Shown here piece after piece: positions 35,279 through 45,380 of a stretch of DNA of 64,000 bases (positions are counted from its first letter, which is position 1; every line of letters begins with the position of its first letter). The notes beneath the pieces are model-generated. The model searched no databases, was not told the origin of the DNA, and worked only from the letters and a program-made list of their open reading frames with translations. The stretch comes from Polaromonas sp. Lineage in GTDB: Bacteria > Pseudomonadota > Gammaproteobacteria > Burkholderiales > Burkholderiaceae_C. The stretch is from positions 54,511 to 118,510 of the forward strand of contig JAQGLT010000054.1 in the NCBI GenBank assembly GCA_028292745.1. The letters are read 5' to 3'. The position numbers and the translations under genes are program-made.

Positions 35279-35358
35279 AGCTGCGCAGCGTCCGTGCAGC
35301 TCCTAGGGTCACGCCAGGGCAGGGCAGCCCGGAAGCGGTGCACGGGCATAATTCAGCC

Positions 35359-36128
<770 letters not shown>

Positions 36129-36160
36129 GCGGGCACGGTTGCGGATGCCCTCGAGCGCCG

Positions 36161-36225
36161 ATTTAATGATCGAATTTCCCTCTTGCGCAAGAACAGCGGG
36201 AGAAGTTTGCCATAAAAATGGTAGC
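36161..36225 (-). repeat. Dispersed ~65-bp repeat, copy 11, in the ferredoxin/pth convergent gap
   Basis: Core GCTACCATTTTTATGGC from 36225 on the minus strand; tail TTGCGCAAGAGGGAAATTCG then ATCATTAAA. It fills most of the 102-nt gap between two convergent stop codons. Confidence 0.75.
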
Positions 36226-36230
36226 AAAAA

Positions 36231-36884
36231 CTAGTTGAGCTTGGGTTGTGCTACTGCCGCGCCTTCAGTCACTTCAGGGGAAACGGCAGGCCGTGCTGGC
36301 TTGAGCCGGGGTGGCTGGCTGGTGTGAATCATCATGGTGGCTTTTTCCATCTCGCCTTTCAGCAGCGCGGGCACGGCCTTCAGACACCGTTCAATGCAGT
36401 CTTCAATCGCCACGCGATGTTCTGGCGACGGTTTTTTCAAAACCCAGTGGATGACTTCCGATTTGACGCCGGGATGTCCCACGCCCAGCCGCAAGCGCCA
36501 GTAATCAGCCGAGCCCAGTTGCGCATGAATGTCGCGCAACCCATTATGGCCGGCATGGCTGCCACCAAACTTGAGCTTGACCTGCCCGGGAACGATGTCG
36601 AGTTCGTCATGCGCCACCAGGACTTCGGCAGGGGAAACCTTGAAGAACCGGGCCAATGCGGCAACCGATTTTCCTGACAGGTTCATGAACGTCAGCGGCT
36701 TGAGCAGCCAGACCGTCTGGCCATTGACCATGGTGCGGGCTACTTGCCCATGGTAGTTCTTGTCCAGGCTGAGCGGGGCCTTCAACTCGCGGGCCAGGGC
36801 GTCAATCCACCAGAAACCGGCATTGTGCCGCGTGGCTTCGTATTCGGGGCCCGGATTGCCCAGGCCAACAAACAGTTTGATCAT
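36231..36884 (-). CDS. pth: Peptidyl-tRNA hydrolase
   Basis: A 217-residue hydrolase that recycles tRNA from stalled peptidyl-tRNA. Active-site residues are visible: '[23 protein letters not shown]' (His about 20), '[12 protein letters not shown]' (Asn), '[10 protein letters not shown]' (Asp) and '[13 protein letters not shown]' (Asn). A C-terminal extension of about 25 residues ('[15 protein letters not shown]') goes beyond the usual fold. The track start at 36986 is too early; the ATG at 36884 gives the standard '[12 protein letters not shown]'. Downstream of rplY, the common rplY-pth order. Confidence 0.95.
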   Translation of the reverse strand: MIKLFVGLGNPGPEYEATRHNAGFWWIDALARELKAPLSLDKNYHGQVARTMVNGQTVWLLKPLTFMNLSGKSVAALARFFKVSPAEVLVAHDELDIVPGQVKLKFGGSHAGHNGLRDIHAQLGSADYWRLRLGVGHPGVKSEVIHWVLKKPSPEHRVAIEDCIERCLKAVPALLKGEMEKATMMIHTSQPPRLKPARPAVSPEVTEGAAVAQPKLN

Positions 36885-36944
36885 GGTGTGTAAAAAAGGA
36901 TGGGAAGGCGGGGCTAGGGTAGCAGAAGCCTGCGCACGTAAAAA

Positions 36945-36974
36945 AGCCCTTGGCCTCGCGAGAGGCCAAGGGCT
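36945..36974 (-). terminator. Terminator between rplY and pth (minus strand)
   Basis: A perfect 13-bp stem AGCCCTTGGCCTC / GAGGCCAAGGGCT with a GCGA loop. Read on the minus strand it is followed by a run of T, so it terminates or attenuates transcription from prs/rplY before pth. Confidence 0.88.
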
Positions 36975-37022
36975 GATTCTGGGCATGTACAGCCTTTTCA
37001 GGCCGGTGCCGCAGGCCAGGAA

Positions 37023-37679
37023 TTACTTCTTGGCGGCCGGTTTTGCCGCAGGCTTGCCGCCCTTGGCGCCAGGCTTGGCTTTTGGATCGACAGCCTCAAC
37101 GGGCGCTGCCTCGACTTCTTCAACGATCGGCGTCACCGAGACCATGACCGGATTGACCTGGCCCTTGGCGACAGCTTTCACGCCCTTTGGCAGCATGATG
37201 TCCTTGACGTGCAGCGAACTGCCTTTGGTCAGGGTGCTGAGGTCAACGGCGATGAACTCGGGAATATCGGCGGGGAAGCAGGAAACCGTCATCTCGGTCA
37301 GCACGTGGCTGACCAGGCAGTTTTCGGTCTTGACCGCTGGCGATTCGGCCTCGCCGGTGTAATGCACGGGCACTTTCACCGTCATGCGGGTGCGGGCTTC
37401 AACGCGCTGGAAATCGATGTGCTGGACCTGCTGCTTGTAGGGGTGCATTTGCAGATCGCGCAGCAGAACCTTGTGTTCCTTGCCGCCCAGTTCCATTTCA
37501 AGGATGGCGCCGTGGAAGGCTTCCTTCTTGATGGCGTGCCACAAGGCGTTGTGATCGATTTCGATCAGGACGGGCTCGCCCGTTCCACCATAAACAATAC
37601 CGGGCGTGCGGCCGGTGATGCGGAGACGGCGGCTCGCACCCGTACCCTGCATGGCGCGCTCAAAAGCGACGAATTTCAT
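37023..37679 (-). CDS. rplY: 50S ribosomal protein L25 (general stress protein Ctc type)
   Basis: A 218-residue long-form L25. The N-terminal 5S rRNA-binding domain runs from 'MKFVAFERAMQGTGASRRLR' to about residue 95 and includes 'LLRDLQMHPYKQQVQHIDF'. The C-terminal TL5/Ctc domain follows, with a Lys/Ala/Pro-rich tail ('GAKGGKPAAKPAAKK'). Start at the ATG 37679. It sits downstream of prs by 113 nt, a conserved order prs-rplY-pth. Confidence 0.95.
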   Translation of the reverse strand: MKFVAFERAMQGTGASRRLRITGRTPGIVYGGTGEPVLIEIDHNALWHAIKKEAFHGAILEMELGGKEHKVLLRDLQMHPYKQQVQHIDFQRVEARTRMTVKVPVHYTGEAESPAVKTENCLVSHVLTEMTVSCFPADIPEFIAVDLSTLTKGSSLHVKDIMLPKGVKAVAKGQVNPVMVSVTPIVEEVEAAPVEAVDPKAKPGAKGGKPAAKPAAKK

Positions 37680-37792
37680 AATCTTCTCCAAAACGGGTGG
37701 ACCGCGACCAGTTCACCCTGACTTAAAAAGACTGCCCAGCCGCTAAAAAACTTGATCCAAGTCCGCGCGTGCCGTGCAGCCGGCTTTTTGCT

Positions 37793-38773
37793 TCAGATCA
37801 GCACAGGCTGGTCCTGGTCCGAAAACAAACTCATGACCGACTCTCCCTTGGCGATGCGCTGCATGGTTTCAGCAATCAGCGGCGCCACCGAGAGCTGGCG
37901 GATTTTCTTGCAGTGCAGCGCGCTGGGGCTGAGCGCAATCGTATTGGTGACCACCACTTCATCAAGCGCGTCGCCCTGGGCAATGCGCTCGATGGCAGGG
38001 CCCGAGAAAATCGGGTGGGTGCAGTAGGCATAGACTTTCTTCGCGCCCCGCTCCTTCAGCACTTCGGCGGCCTTGACCAGCGTGCCGGCGGTGTCGATCA
38101 TGTCGTCCATGATCACGCAGTTGCGCCCTTCAATGTCGCCGATCACATGCATCACCTCGGACACATTGGCCTTGGGCCGGCGTTTGTCGATGATGGCCAT
38201 GTCGCAGCCCAGCTGCTTGGCCAGCGCACGGGCGCGCACCACGCCGCCCACGTCGGGCGACACCACCATCAGGTCGTTGTAATTTTTCTGGCGCAGATCG
38301 CCCAGCAGCACCGGCGAGGCATAGATGTTGTCAACCGGAATATCAAAGAACCCCTGGATCTGGTCGGCATGCAAATCCATGGTCAACACACGGGTCACGC
38401 CAACCGCCTGCAGCATGTTGGCCACCACCTTGGCGGTAATTGGCACACGGGCCGAGCGCGGGCGGCGGTCCTGACGGGCGTAGCCGAAATACGGGATCAC
38501 GGCGGCGATCTGGTCGGCCGAGGAGCGCTTGAGCGCATCGACCATAATCAGCAGTTCCATCAGGTTGTCGTTGGTCGGTGCGCAGGTGGACTGCACCACG
38601 AACACATCGCGCGCCCGCACGTTTTGCTGGATTTCAACAGTCACTTCACCGTCTGAAAAACGCCCCACATGGGCCGCGCCCAGTGAGATGCCAAGGTGCT
38701 GGGCAATTTCTGCGGCCATGCTCGGATTGGCATTGCCGGTAAAAACCATGAAGTCGGGATGGTGCATTTGCAT
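37793..38773 (-). CDS. prs: Ribose-phosphate pyrophosphokinase
   Basis: A 326-residue PRPP synthase making phosphoribosyl pyrophosphate for nucleotides, NAD, His and Trp. Motifs: '[22 protein letters not shown]', '[25 protein letters not shown]', '[12 protein letters not shown]', '[17 protein letters not shown]' and the PRPP loop '[14 protein letters not shown]'. Complete and of usual length. Together with rplY and pth it forms a minus-strand group downstream of tRNA-Gln. Confidence 0.97.
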   Translation of the reverse strand: MQMHHPDFMVFTGNANPSMAAEIAQHLGISLGAAHVGRFSDGEVTVEIQQNVRARDVFVVQSTCAPTNDNLMELLIMVDALKRSSADQIAAVIPYFGYARQDRRPRSARVPITAKVVANMLQAVGVTRVLTMDLHADQIQGFFDIPVDNIYASPVLLGDLRQKNYNDLMVVSPDVGGVVRARALAKQLGCDMAIIDKRRPKANVSEVMHVIGDIEGRNCVIMDDMIDTAGTLVKAAEVLKERGAKKVYAYCTHPIFSGPAIERIAQGDALDEVVVTNTIALSPSALHCKKIRQLSVAPLIAETMQRIAKGESVMSLFSDQDQPVLI

Positions 38774-38887
38774 GTGGAGCCCAGCTGCTGTCGGGCTTGG
38801 GGTGGATGAATGTTTTTATCGAAGCAATATACGCACGGAAAACACAACACAACACGGACTTGGCAGTGAGGCCGCTGCAGCTATTCC

Positions 38888-38919
38888 AAAAATACACAGA
38901 CCCGCCATTTGCGGGTCTG
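38888..38919 (-). terminator. Terminator downstream of tRNA-Gln (minus strand)
   Basis: A 9-bp stem CAGACCCGC / GCGGGTCTG with a five-base loop. On the minus strand it is followed by TGTATTTTT, 71 nt past the tRNA 3' end. Confidence 0.78.
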
Positions 38920-38989
38920 CAAGAGCTGAAGATGCACGTATCTGCAGTTCTTTGTCACAACAGACCTGCTCCAGGCAAGTCTGAAAATT

Positions 38990-39066
38990 TGGCAGGGGTG
39001 GAAGGAGTCGAACCTGCGAATGCCGGAATCAAAATCCGGTGCCTTAACCAACTTGGCGACACCCCT
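38990..39066 (-). tRNA. tRNA-Gln (anticodon TTG)
   Basis: Minus-strand 77-nt tRNA including an encoded CCA. The acceptor arms AGGGGTG / CACCCCT pair fully, the D-arm is GCCAAGTTGGTTAAGGC, and the anticodon loop ATTTTGATT gives TTG. The T-arm carries GGTTCGACTCC. Sequence closely follows bacterial tRNA-Gln. Confidence 0.96.
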
Positions 39067-39141
39067 ACACGGGACAATTGTTGTTGCCAACAACCAACCC
39101 ATCAATCGTTGCCTGAAAACCCACTCTCATCAATACCTGGC

Positions 39142-40035
39142 CTACCAGTTCCTCAGAGGGTGCATTTCCAGTGTTCTGCATTTGCGGACTGTCCAGCCGC
39201 CAGGAGGCGCCGGAAAATCATTATCATGCAAAATCTGGGCAAATACAGCACTTCCCGAACCGGTCATGCGCCCATGAAGCTGTTGCGATTTTAACCACTC
39301 AAGTGACTGGCTGATTTGCGGACACAGCTTCTGCGCTACCGGCTGCAAGTCGTTCTGGCCGTATCCAAAAATAAGACCGTCTGTATATGCAGCAAAGCCT
39401 AGCATTGTAGCAGTGTCTGTGTCGCGTTTAAGCGCCGGTGCCGTGAAAATATCCTGGGTTGGCACCCCTGCGGCAGGCTTGACCACCAAAAAGCTCGCCG
39501 CTGGCAGGGTGAGAGGGGTGATTTTTTCACCCACGCCTTCCACCCAGGCATGCCCTCCCGACAGGAAAAAAGGAACATCTGCACCGAGGCAAAGAGCGAT
39601 CGCCTGCAGTTTTTCCGGAGGCAGGCGTACCCCCCAGAGGCGCTGCAGCGCCATCAGGCAACTGGCTGCATCAGATGAGCCTCCCCCCATGCCGGCCTGG
39701 GAAGGAATCTTTTTTTCAAGGCTGATGTGAACGCCCAACGGCGTGCCACAGGCCGCCTGCAAGGCCTGTGCCGCGCGCACCGCCAGATCCTCCGCTGGAA
39801 GAGCCTCAAAATTGTTTCCGGCGGGACTGTCCAGATCGGCGCGGCTGATCTGCCCATCGCTACGCAGTTCAAAATGCAGCGTATCGCACCAGTCAATCAG
39901 CATGAAAACCGACTGCAGCAGGTGATACCCGTCCGGACGCCGCCCGGTGATGTGCAAAAAGAGGTTGAGCTTGGCCGGTGCAGGAACGTCATACAACGCC
40001 CTGCGTGGCCGGGAAGAACTCAACGAATGTGTCAT
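39142..40035 (-). CDS. ispE: 4-diphosphocytidyl-2-C-methyl-D-erythritol kinase
   Basis: A 297-residue GHMP kinase in the non-mevalonate isoprenoid pathway. The N-terminal 'APAKLNLFLHITGRRPDGYHLLQSVF' holds the catalytic Lys. The glycine-rich ATP loop is 'IPSQAGMGGGSSDAASCLMAL', with the third motif 'HGRMTGSGSAVFA'. The ATG at 40035 is preferred to the GTG at 40044. Downstream of lolB by 42 nt, the conserved lolB-ispE-tRNA-Gln-prs order of betaproteobacteria. Confidence 0.95.
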   Translation of the reverse strand: MTHSLSSSRPRRALYDVPAPAKLNLFLHITGRRPDGYHLLQSVFMLIDWCDTLHFELRSDGQISRADLDSPAGNNFEALPAEDLAVRAAQALQAACGTPLGVHISLEKKIPSQAGMGGGSSDAASCLMALQRLWGVRLPPEKLQAIALCLGADVPFFLSGGHAWVEGVGEKITPLTLPAASFLVVKPAAGVPTQDIFTAPALKRDTDTATMLGFAAYTDGLIFGYGQNDLQPVAQKLCPQISQSLEWLKSQQLHGRMTGSGSAVFAQILHDNDFPAPPGGWTVRKCRTLEMHPLRNW

Positions 40036-40077
40036 GCGATTCACTTTAACGCGATAAATCAGCCAAGCCAGCGCTGC

Positions 40078-40593
40078 CTATCGGTCCAGAATAACCCGAA
40101 GATCAGCTTGCGGAGCCGGTTGCACACGCTTGGCGGAAATTCGGCCTTCCCCGTGCCGCGACAGATCGGCAATCCAGCCGTTGGCGCTGACACTGGCATG
40201 GTCGCCTTGGAGCCAGCCAAACAAAGCGCTCAGCGGCACGGCGGTGCCGGTGGCTTGCGTCATCAAGGCATCGACAGAAGCAAAGCGCTGAATCTGTTGC
40301 GGGCCTGAATCCAATTGCGCTTCGCCTGGTGACCAGCGCAAGATGCCCAGCACGTTCCCAAGCGGGCTGATCAAGGTCAGCTCGCCGCTTTCGGGCTTTC
40401 CCTTGAGTTCAAAGCTTGCAGAAAAAGACTGCGCAGGCTCGCTCAGCACCTGTAGGCTGATACGCCCGGACCAAGACTCTTTTTTTTGTTCATTTAGTGC
40501 TGTGGCGCTTATGGGACGTGCGCATCCAGCTATAAAAAACGTAGCAAATAGGCAGCAGGAGATCAGCAGGCGTAGACGAGCGGAAAGGTGCAA
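40078..40593 (-). CDS. lolB: Outer-membrane lipoprotein insertase LolB
   Basis: A 171-residue outer-membrane lipoprotein that receives lipoproteins from LolA. The signal ends in the lipobox 'FIAGC' with Cys24 as the acylation site. Mature domain features are 'WSGRISLQVLSEPAQSFSASFELKG', 'GELTLISPLGNVLGILRWSPG' and the C-terminal 'ADLRVILDR'. Residues 17-38, that is the end of the hydrophobic segment, the lipobox and the start of the mature chain, are encoded by a dispersed repeat. It lies between the TPR gene and ispE. Confidence 0.9.
   Translation of the reverse strand: MHLSARLRLLISCCLFATFFIAGCARPISATALNEQKKESWSGRISLQVLSEPAQSFSASFELKGKPESGELTLISPLGNVLGILRWSPGEAQLDSGPQQIQRFASVDALMTQATGTAVPLSALFGWLQGDHASVSANGWIADLSRHGEGRISAKRVQPAPQADLRVILDR
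40481..40545 (-). repeat. Dispersed ~65-bp repeat, copy 12, encoding the LolB lipobox
   Basis: Core GCTACGTTTTTTATAGC in frame with lolB, then TGGATGCGCA, CCCATAAGCGCC and an A-rich end. The alignment to the copy at 56349 is gap-free over the whole length. Confidence 0.78.
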
Positions 40594-40607
40594 GGCTTTG
40601 TCCTGCC

Positions 40608-42401
40608 TTACAGCTTCACCTTGAGGCGTTTAAGCGTCTCAAGCAGGGTTTCATTGTCAGGATTCATCAGCCGGCCTTCTTTCCAGATCGCCACGGCGCG
40701 ATCGCGCTGGCCCATGCTCCACAGCACTTCACCGAAATGTGCGGCAATTTCGGCATCGGGCTTGGCTTTGTAGGCAGCCTCCAGGATCTGCATTGCCTCG
40801 GCTTTGTTTCCCAGGCGAAATTCAACCCAACCCAGGCTGTCCTTGATGAAAGGGTCGGCCGGTGCGAACGCGACGGCTTTGAGAACCAGTTCCCGCGCCT
40901 CGGGCAGACGGACGTTCCGATCGGCCAATGAGTAGCCCAGCGCGTTGTAGGCATGGTGATAGTCGGGCTTGAGCTGGATAACCTGCCGCAGCAAGCGCTC
41001 CATTTCGTCAAGCAGGCCGAGCTTTTCGGCAAGCATGGACTGCTCATAAAGCAGATCGGTGTCCTCGGGTGTTTTGACCAGCGCTTGAGCGAGTAATTGA
41101 TGGGCCTGGCGGTACTGCTTGACTTCTCGAAGCAGGCCGACTTCGGCATTCAACTTGAGGCGGGCTTCCTGCGGTGAGCGCTCGGGGAGAGAGTGAATCA
41201 GGCGCCGGCCTTCGTCCAGCTTGCCTTGGCTGGCCAGGATAGAGGCGCGGCGGGTTTGCGCCTGCGCCAGCGCCGCCGGGTTTTCAATCTTGCCGAGCCA
41301 GTTTTCTGCCGCAGCGTAATCTTTGCGTTTTTCGGCCAGTTGCGCCAGGGAAAGATAAGCCTGGGCCAGGTTGGGGCTTTGCTCCGGCTGCGGCGCCTTT
41401 AAAGCCAGTGCGACATACCTCTCCAGCGAGACTTGAGCCAATGCCAATTGGTTGTCCTGTAATTGCAGGGTGCCCAGTACCAGCCAGCCATCAGGCGCGT
41501 CAGGCTTCTCGCGCGTGACGATCTGCAACTGCGCCGTGGCTTCTGCATAGCGCTGGGCATCAATCAAGACCCTGGCATAAGCCATGCGGATTTCAGGCAG
41601 CACTTGGGTGGCGCTGTCTTTGCTGTCCAGGTAGCTTTTGACCAGTGCCTCTGCCTGGGGCAGCTTTCGATCGATCAATTCAAGCGCCACCACGACCGGG
41701 CCCTCTGCCCGCGGATCGGCTGCCTGGCCGCGTTTGGCGGCCTCAAGGGCACCTTCCTTGTCATCTGCGCCCAGTCGCATCCTGCCTGCGGTAGTCCAAG
41801 CCATGCTGGCGGTTGCCGGACTGGCCAGGTAGTCAGCCAATGCGCTTTCCACTACGCTGCTGGCCAGCTTGCGGTCGGTGGCACGGGCATAGGCACGCGG
41901 CACGGAAGCAAGCACCGCGATGCGCTCTGCGTCAGGCGCCATCCGGATTTCAGTTTTCAGTGGTTCCAGCGTGTCGGCGATACGGTTCAGTGCAATCAAA
42001 ATCTGCAGCACATACCGGTTGGCTTCACGCGAGGCGGGCTGCGCCTGTTTCCAGGCAACCGCCGCCTGCAGTGCAGCGTCGCCGGAGCGCGCTTGCAAAG
42101 CGATATCGGTAGCACGCTGGTAAAGCTGGGCATCACCGGTTTTTCGGGCGGCGTCTAAAAGCAGGGAAAAGCCAGCCGCCGCATCGCCCTCCTGCGCTGT
42201 CATTTCGCCGAGAAGTACTTCATAAAAGAGGGTGCTGTCGAGCACCGACAACAATGCCGACTCCTGCGCGGCCTTGGCCTCTGCCAGTCCCAGGGCACCA
42301 GGCTTGGCAGCCGGGGATGAATCCGCAGGCGCAGCCTGTGCCAGCATCAGCGGAGCTGCCAGCCAAAGGGCTGCAAAAGCATGGCCAAGTTTTTTCTTCA
42401 T
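40608..42401 (-). CDS. Secreted tetratricopeptide-repeat protein
   Basis: A 597-residue TPR protein. The signal peptide is 'KKLGHAFAALWLAAPLMLAQA', then about ten helical repeats; clear TPR units late in the chain include 'YHHAYNALGYSLADRNVRLPEARELVLKAVAFAPADPFIKDSLGWVEFRLGNKAEAMQILEAAYKAKPDAEIAAHFGEVLWSMG'. It probably acts as a periplasmic or outer-membrane scaffold. Its position just upstream of lolB suggests envelope biogenesis. The track's upstream 36 residues are dropped in favour of the ATG at 42401. It is divergent from mutM. Confidence 0.86.
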   Translation of the reverse strand: MKKKLGHAFAALWLAAPLMLAQAAPADSSPAAKPGALGLAEAKAAQESALLSVLDSTLFYEVLLGEMTAQEGDAAAGFSLLLDAARKTGDAQLYQRATDIALQARSGDAALQAAVAWKQAQPASREANRYVLQILIALNRIADTLEPLKTEIRMAPDAERIAVLASVPRAYARATDRKLASSVVESALADYLASPATASMAWTTAGRMRLGADDKEGALEAAKRGQAADPRAEGPVVVALELIDRKLPQAEALVKSYLDSKDSATQVLPEIRMAYARVLIDAQRYAEATAQLQIVTREKPDAPDGWLVLGTLQLQDNQLALAQVSLERYVALALKAPQPEQSPNLAQAYLSLAQLAEKRKDYAAAENWLGKIENPAALAQAQTRRASILASQGKLDEGRRLIHSLPERSPQEARLKLNAEVGLLREVKQYRQAHQLLAQALVKTPEDTDLLYEQSMLAEKLGLLDEMERLLRQVIQLKPDYHHAYNALGYSLADRNVRLPEARELVLKAVAFAPADPFIKDSLGWVEFRLGNKAEAMQILEAAYKAKPDAEIAAHFGEVLWSMGQRDRAVAIWKEGRLMNPDNETLLETLKRLKVKL

Positions 42402-42523
42402 CAGACCATGATAATTGAAGCGTCCTGCGGGTGCTGCTGGCTTGGCAAACACTTTGCGCTCAGCCCGTTGCCTGGCATCAATGCCTACAGATGCCATTAC
42501 TGTGTTCAAGGAGTCGTCCAGTC

Positions 42524-43339
42524 ATGCCTGAATTGCCGGAAGTTGAAGTTACCCGCCTGAGCTTTGCTTCCCGCATTGCGGGAGCGCGCATTGAATCCGT
42601 TGCAGTGGGCAAACCCCTGCGCTGGGCACTGGGGTGCGATGTTCAGCAGTTGCAGGGTCGGCATGTGCTGGCGGTTCGTCGGCGCGGCAAATATCTGCTG
42701 ATCGACCTGAGCAGCGGCTTGCTGTTGATGCACCTGGGCATGTCGGGCAGTGTGAGTTTCGGCACCGATCTGCCGGCTGCGGGCAAGCATGATCACTTTG
42801 ACATGGTGACCAACCTGGGCACCTTGCGCCTGCACGATCCGCGGCGCTTCGGCGCTGTGGTCTTTGCCGGAGCCGAGGACGATGCGGTGGCGCAAAAACT
42901 GCTGGGGCGGCTGGGTGTTGAGCCCCTCAGCGAAGGGTTTGACGCGCTTGTTTTTCACGGCGTGCTTAAAAACCGCAAGACAGCCATCAAGCAGGTGCTG
43001 CTGGCTGGCGAAGCGGTTGTCGGTGTGGGAAACATCTATGCTTCAGAAGCGTTGTTTCTGGCGGGAATTCGCCCCACCACCAAGGCGATGCAGATCAGCA
43101 AGCCCCGGGCTGCCTTGCTGCACCGCGCCATTCAACAGGTATTGACGAATGCTGTAGCCAAAGGCGGAAGCACCTTGAGGGATTTCTCCAATGCCCACGG
43201 GGAAGCGGGCCACTTTCAGCTTGACGCAATGGTGTATGACCGCGCGGGGCTGCCATGCAGGGTGTGCGCGGCACCGATCAAAAGCATCCGGCAGGGGCAG
43301 CGCTCTACTTTTTATTGCGCCGCTTGCCAGAAACCGTGA
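42524..43339 (+). CDS. mutM: Formamidopyrimidine-DNA glycosylase
   Basis: A 271-residue Fpg/MutM enzyme removing 8-oxoguanine. The N-terminal catalytic 'MPELPEVEV' (Pro2, Glu3) is intact, with the conserved Lys in '[11 protein letters not shown]', the helix-two-turn-helix '[12 protein letters not shown]' and the C-terminal zinc finger '[26 protein letters not shown]'. The start at 42524 is fixed by the processed N-terminal proline. Two genes upstream of mutY, so both 8-oxoG repair enzymes flank the dynamin-like gene. Confidence 0.97.
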   Translation: MPELPEVEVTRLSFASRIAGARIESVAVGKPLRWALGCDVQQLQGRHVLAVRRRGKYLLIDLSSGLLLMHLGMSGSVSFGTDLPAAGKHDHFDMVTNLGTLRLHDPRRFGAVVFAGAEDDAVAQKLLGRLGVEPLSEGFDALVFHGVLKNRKTAIKQVLLAGEAVVGVGNIYASEALFLAGIRPTTKAMQISKPRAALLHRAIQQVLTNAVAKGGSTLRDFSNAHGEAGHFQLDAMVYDRAGLPCRVCAAPIKSIRQGQRSTFYCAACQKP

Positions 43340-43398
43340 ATGCCGCAGTGTATGAATGCCAATGCTATATTGACTCGATAACTTTATGACGGCAGCGC

Positions 43399-45375
43399 AT
43401 GTCCTTCAACGAACAATTTGATCAGCATGGTATTTGGCGGCGTGAATTTGCGTTGCGTCTGAAACGCCTCGTTTACTGGATGAAGGATCAGGACTTGCTG
43501 AACGCGGCAGTTGAAGAGCGCCTGACGCGGCTGGAGTCGCAGGTGCGCTCCGACAAGGTCATGGTGGCTTTTGTCGCAGAGTTCTCACGCGGAAAGTCTG
43601 AGCTGATCAATGCCATTTTCTTTGCTGCCTATGGGCGCCGCATCATGCCAGCAAGCGCGGGCCGCACCACCATGTGCCCTACCGAGCTGGGGTATGACGC
43701 AGACACTGTCCCTTGCTTGCGCCTGTTGCCGATCGAAACGCGGCTACAGCCCCAGGCGTTGATGGAATGGCGGCTGGTTCCAGAGAAGTGGCTGCAGATC
43801 AACCTGGACGTGAACGATCCGGCGCAGCTGGCGCAGGCGCTGCAGAAAGTAGCTGAAGTTCGGCATGTGCCGCAGGACGAAGCACGTGCGCTTGGCTTTT
43901 GGCACGACAGCACGCCGCAGGACAATCCAATGGTTGGAGCGGACGGCCTGATCGAAGTGCCGAAATGGCGCCATGCTTTGATCAATATTGCGCATCCCCT
44001 CCTCAAGCAGGGGTTGGTCATTCTTGACACGCCTGGTCTGAACGCCATTGGGGCAGAGCCTGAACTGACGGTCAGCCTGATCCCGCAGGCGCATGCTGTC
44101 GTTTTTATCCTTGCGGCTGACACCGGTGTCACCAAGTCGGACCTTTCCATATGGCGTGAGCATCTGGCCACCGTCGGCAAGGCGGACGAGACCCGGCTTG
44201 TGGTGCTCAACAAGATAGATACCTTATGGGATGCCTTGAACACCTCGGAACAGGTGCAGGCGCAAATCGACAGGCAAAGGGCAACATCTGCCGACATACT
44301 GGGCTTGCCGTTGTCGCAGGTGATCCCTGTTTCAGCGCAAAAGGGGCTGGTCGCCAAGGTGACGGGAAACGAGGCACTTTTGCAGGCCAGTCACTTGCCA
44401 ACGCTCGAACTGGCCCTGGGGCAGGGAGTCCTGGGACAGCGCCAGAAAATTCTTCAGGCTGCGGTTACGGCCGGTATTGGCGAGCTTAAAAGCGAGGCTG
44501 GACGTGCGCTTCACATCCGTCGGCGCGACCAGGCAGAGCAGATGCTCGAATTGCGCGGGCTGAGGGGTAAAAATGTCTCGGTGATCAAGCATATGCGGTC
44601 CCGCATCGAGCAGGAACAGATCGAGTTTGCGGTTTGCGGCGCCAAAATACATGCGGTTCGCTCTGTTCACCACACCCTTCTCTGCGATATTGTTAATTTA
44701 CTCAGTGTGCCTACGCTTAAAGCCGAGTTGGCCGAGTTAACCGATGCGCTCAAGCAGCCTGGTATCAAGTTGCGGCTGAAAAAGACCTATGGCCAAGCCT
44801 TTTCCCGGTTACGCGAAGGACTGCGCAAGGGCCAGGGGCTGACCGCTGAAATTCACTCCATGCTGGAGTCTTCGTTTCGTCAACTCAACACTGATTTCGG
44901 CTTTTTACTGCAGGTGCCTCAAGCCCCTGATCTGGCCAGGTACGTGCAAGATCTGGATCTGATTGAAGGCAGCCATCTGCAGTATTTGGGACTGGGCAAT
45001 GCCATCCGGCTGGCGCAGGCAGAATTTTCAGAGCGCTTGGTGCGTGCATTGAGCAACCGGTTGCGGGTGGTTTTCGAATCTGCCTTGGGTGACATAGAGC
45101 TATGGAACAAGTCGGCGTCCGCTCAGCTCGACGCGCAACTGCGTGAGCGAAGGCGTAACTTCGCCCGACGCTTGGAAGCGGTCGAACGCATTGAGCAGGC
45201 AGCTTCAGGGCTGGATGAGCGGATGGCTGAAATTAATGATCAGGAAGCCCATCTACAGGCATTGGAAGCCAAACTGACAGAATTGACTTCCCATCTTTTG
45301 GATTCGCGGCCTATGCCTTTTCTGGCAGCCGGGGCGGCTGGGCATACTCGCACGGTTCTGGCGGAACCGGCATAA
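43399..45375 (+). CDS. Bacterial dynamin-like GTPase
   Basis: A 658-residue dynamin-superfamily protein. G1 is 'AEFSRGKSELINAIF' (a GKS P-loop with Ala at the first position), G2 is in 'RTTMCPTEL', G3 'DTPGLN', and G4 'LNKIDTL', with 'IPVSAQKG' as the G5 region. The remaining roughly 350 residues are helical with coiled-coil character; no clear transmembrane segment is seen, although 'MPFLAAGAAGHTR' is weakly hydrophobic. Bacterial dynamins bind or remodel membranes. It starts 59 nt after mutM and ends 5 nt before mutY, so it is co-transcribed with base-excision repair genes. Confidence 0.85.
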   Translation: MSFNEQFDQHGIWRREFALRLKRLVYWMKDQDLLNAAVEERLTRLESQVRSDKVMVAFVAEFSRGKSELINAIFFAAYGRRIMPASAGRTTMCPTELGYDADTVPCLRLLPIETRLQPQALMEWRLVPEKWLQINLDVNDPAQLAQALQKVAEVRHVPQDEARALGFWHDSTPQDNPMVGADGLIEVPKWRHALINIAHPLLKQGLVILDTPGLNAIGAEPELTVSLIPQAHAVVFILAADTGVTKSDLSIWREHLATVGKADETRLVVLNKIDTLWDALNTSEQVQAQIDRQRATSADILGLPLSQVIPVSAQKGLVAKVTGNEALLQASHLPTLELALGQGVLGQRQKILQAAVTAGIGELKSEAGRALHIRRRDQAEQMLELRGLRGKNVSVIKHMRSRIEQEQIEFAVCGAKIHAVRSVHHTLLCDIVNLLSVPTLKAELAELTDALKQPGIKLRLKKTYGQAFSRLREGLRKGQGLTAEIHSMLESSFRQLNTDFGFLLQVPQAPDLARYVQDLDLIEGSHLQYLGLGNAIRLAQAEFSERLVRALSNRLRVVFESALGDIELWNKSASAQLDAQLRERRRNFARRLEAVERIEQAASGLDERMAEINDQEAHLQALEAKLTELTSHLLDSRPMPFLAAGAAGHTRTVLAEPA

Positions 45376-45380
45376 CCTTG

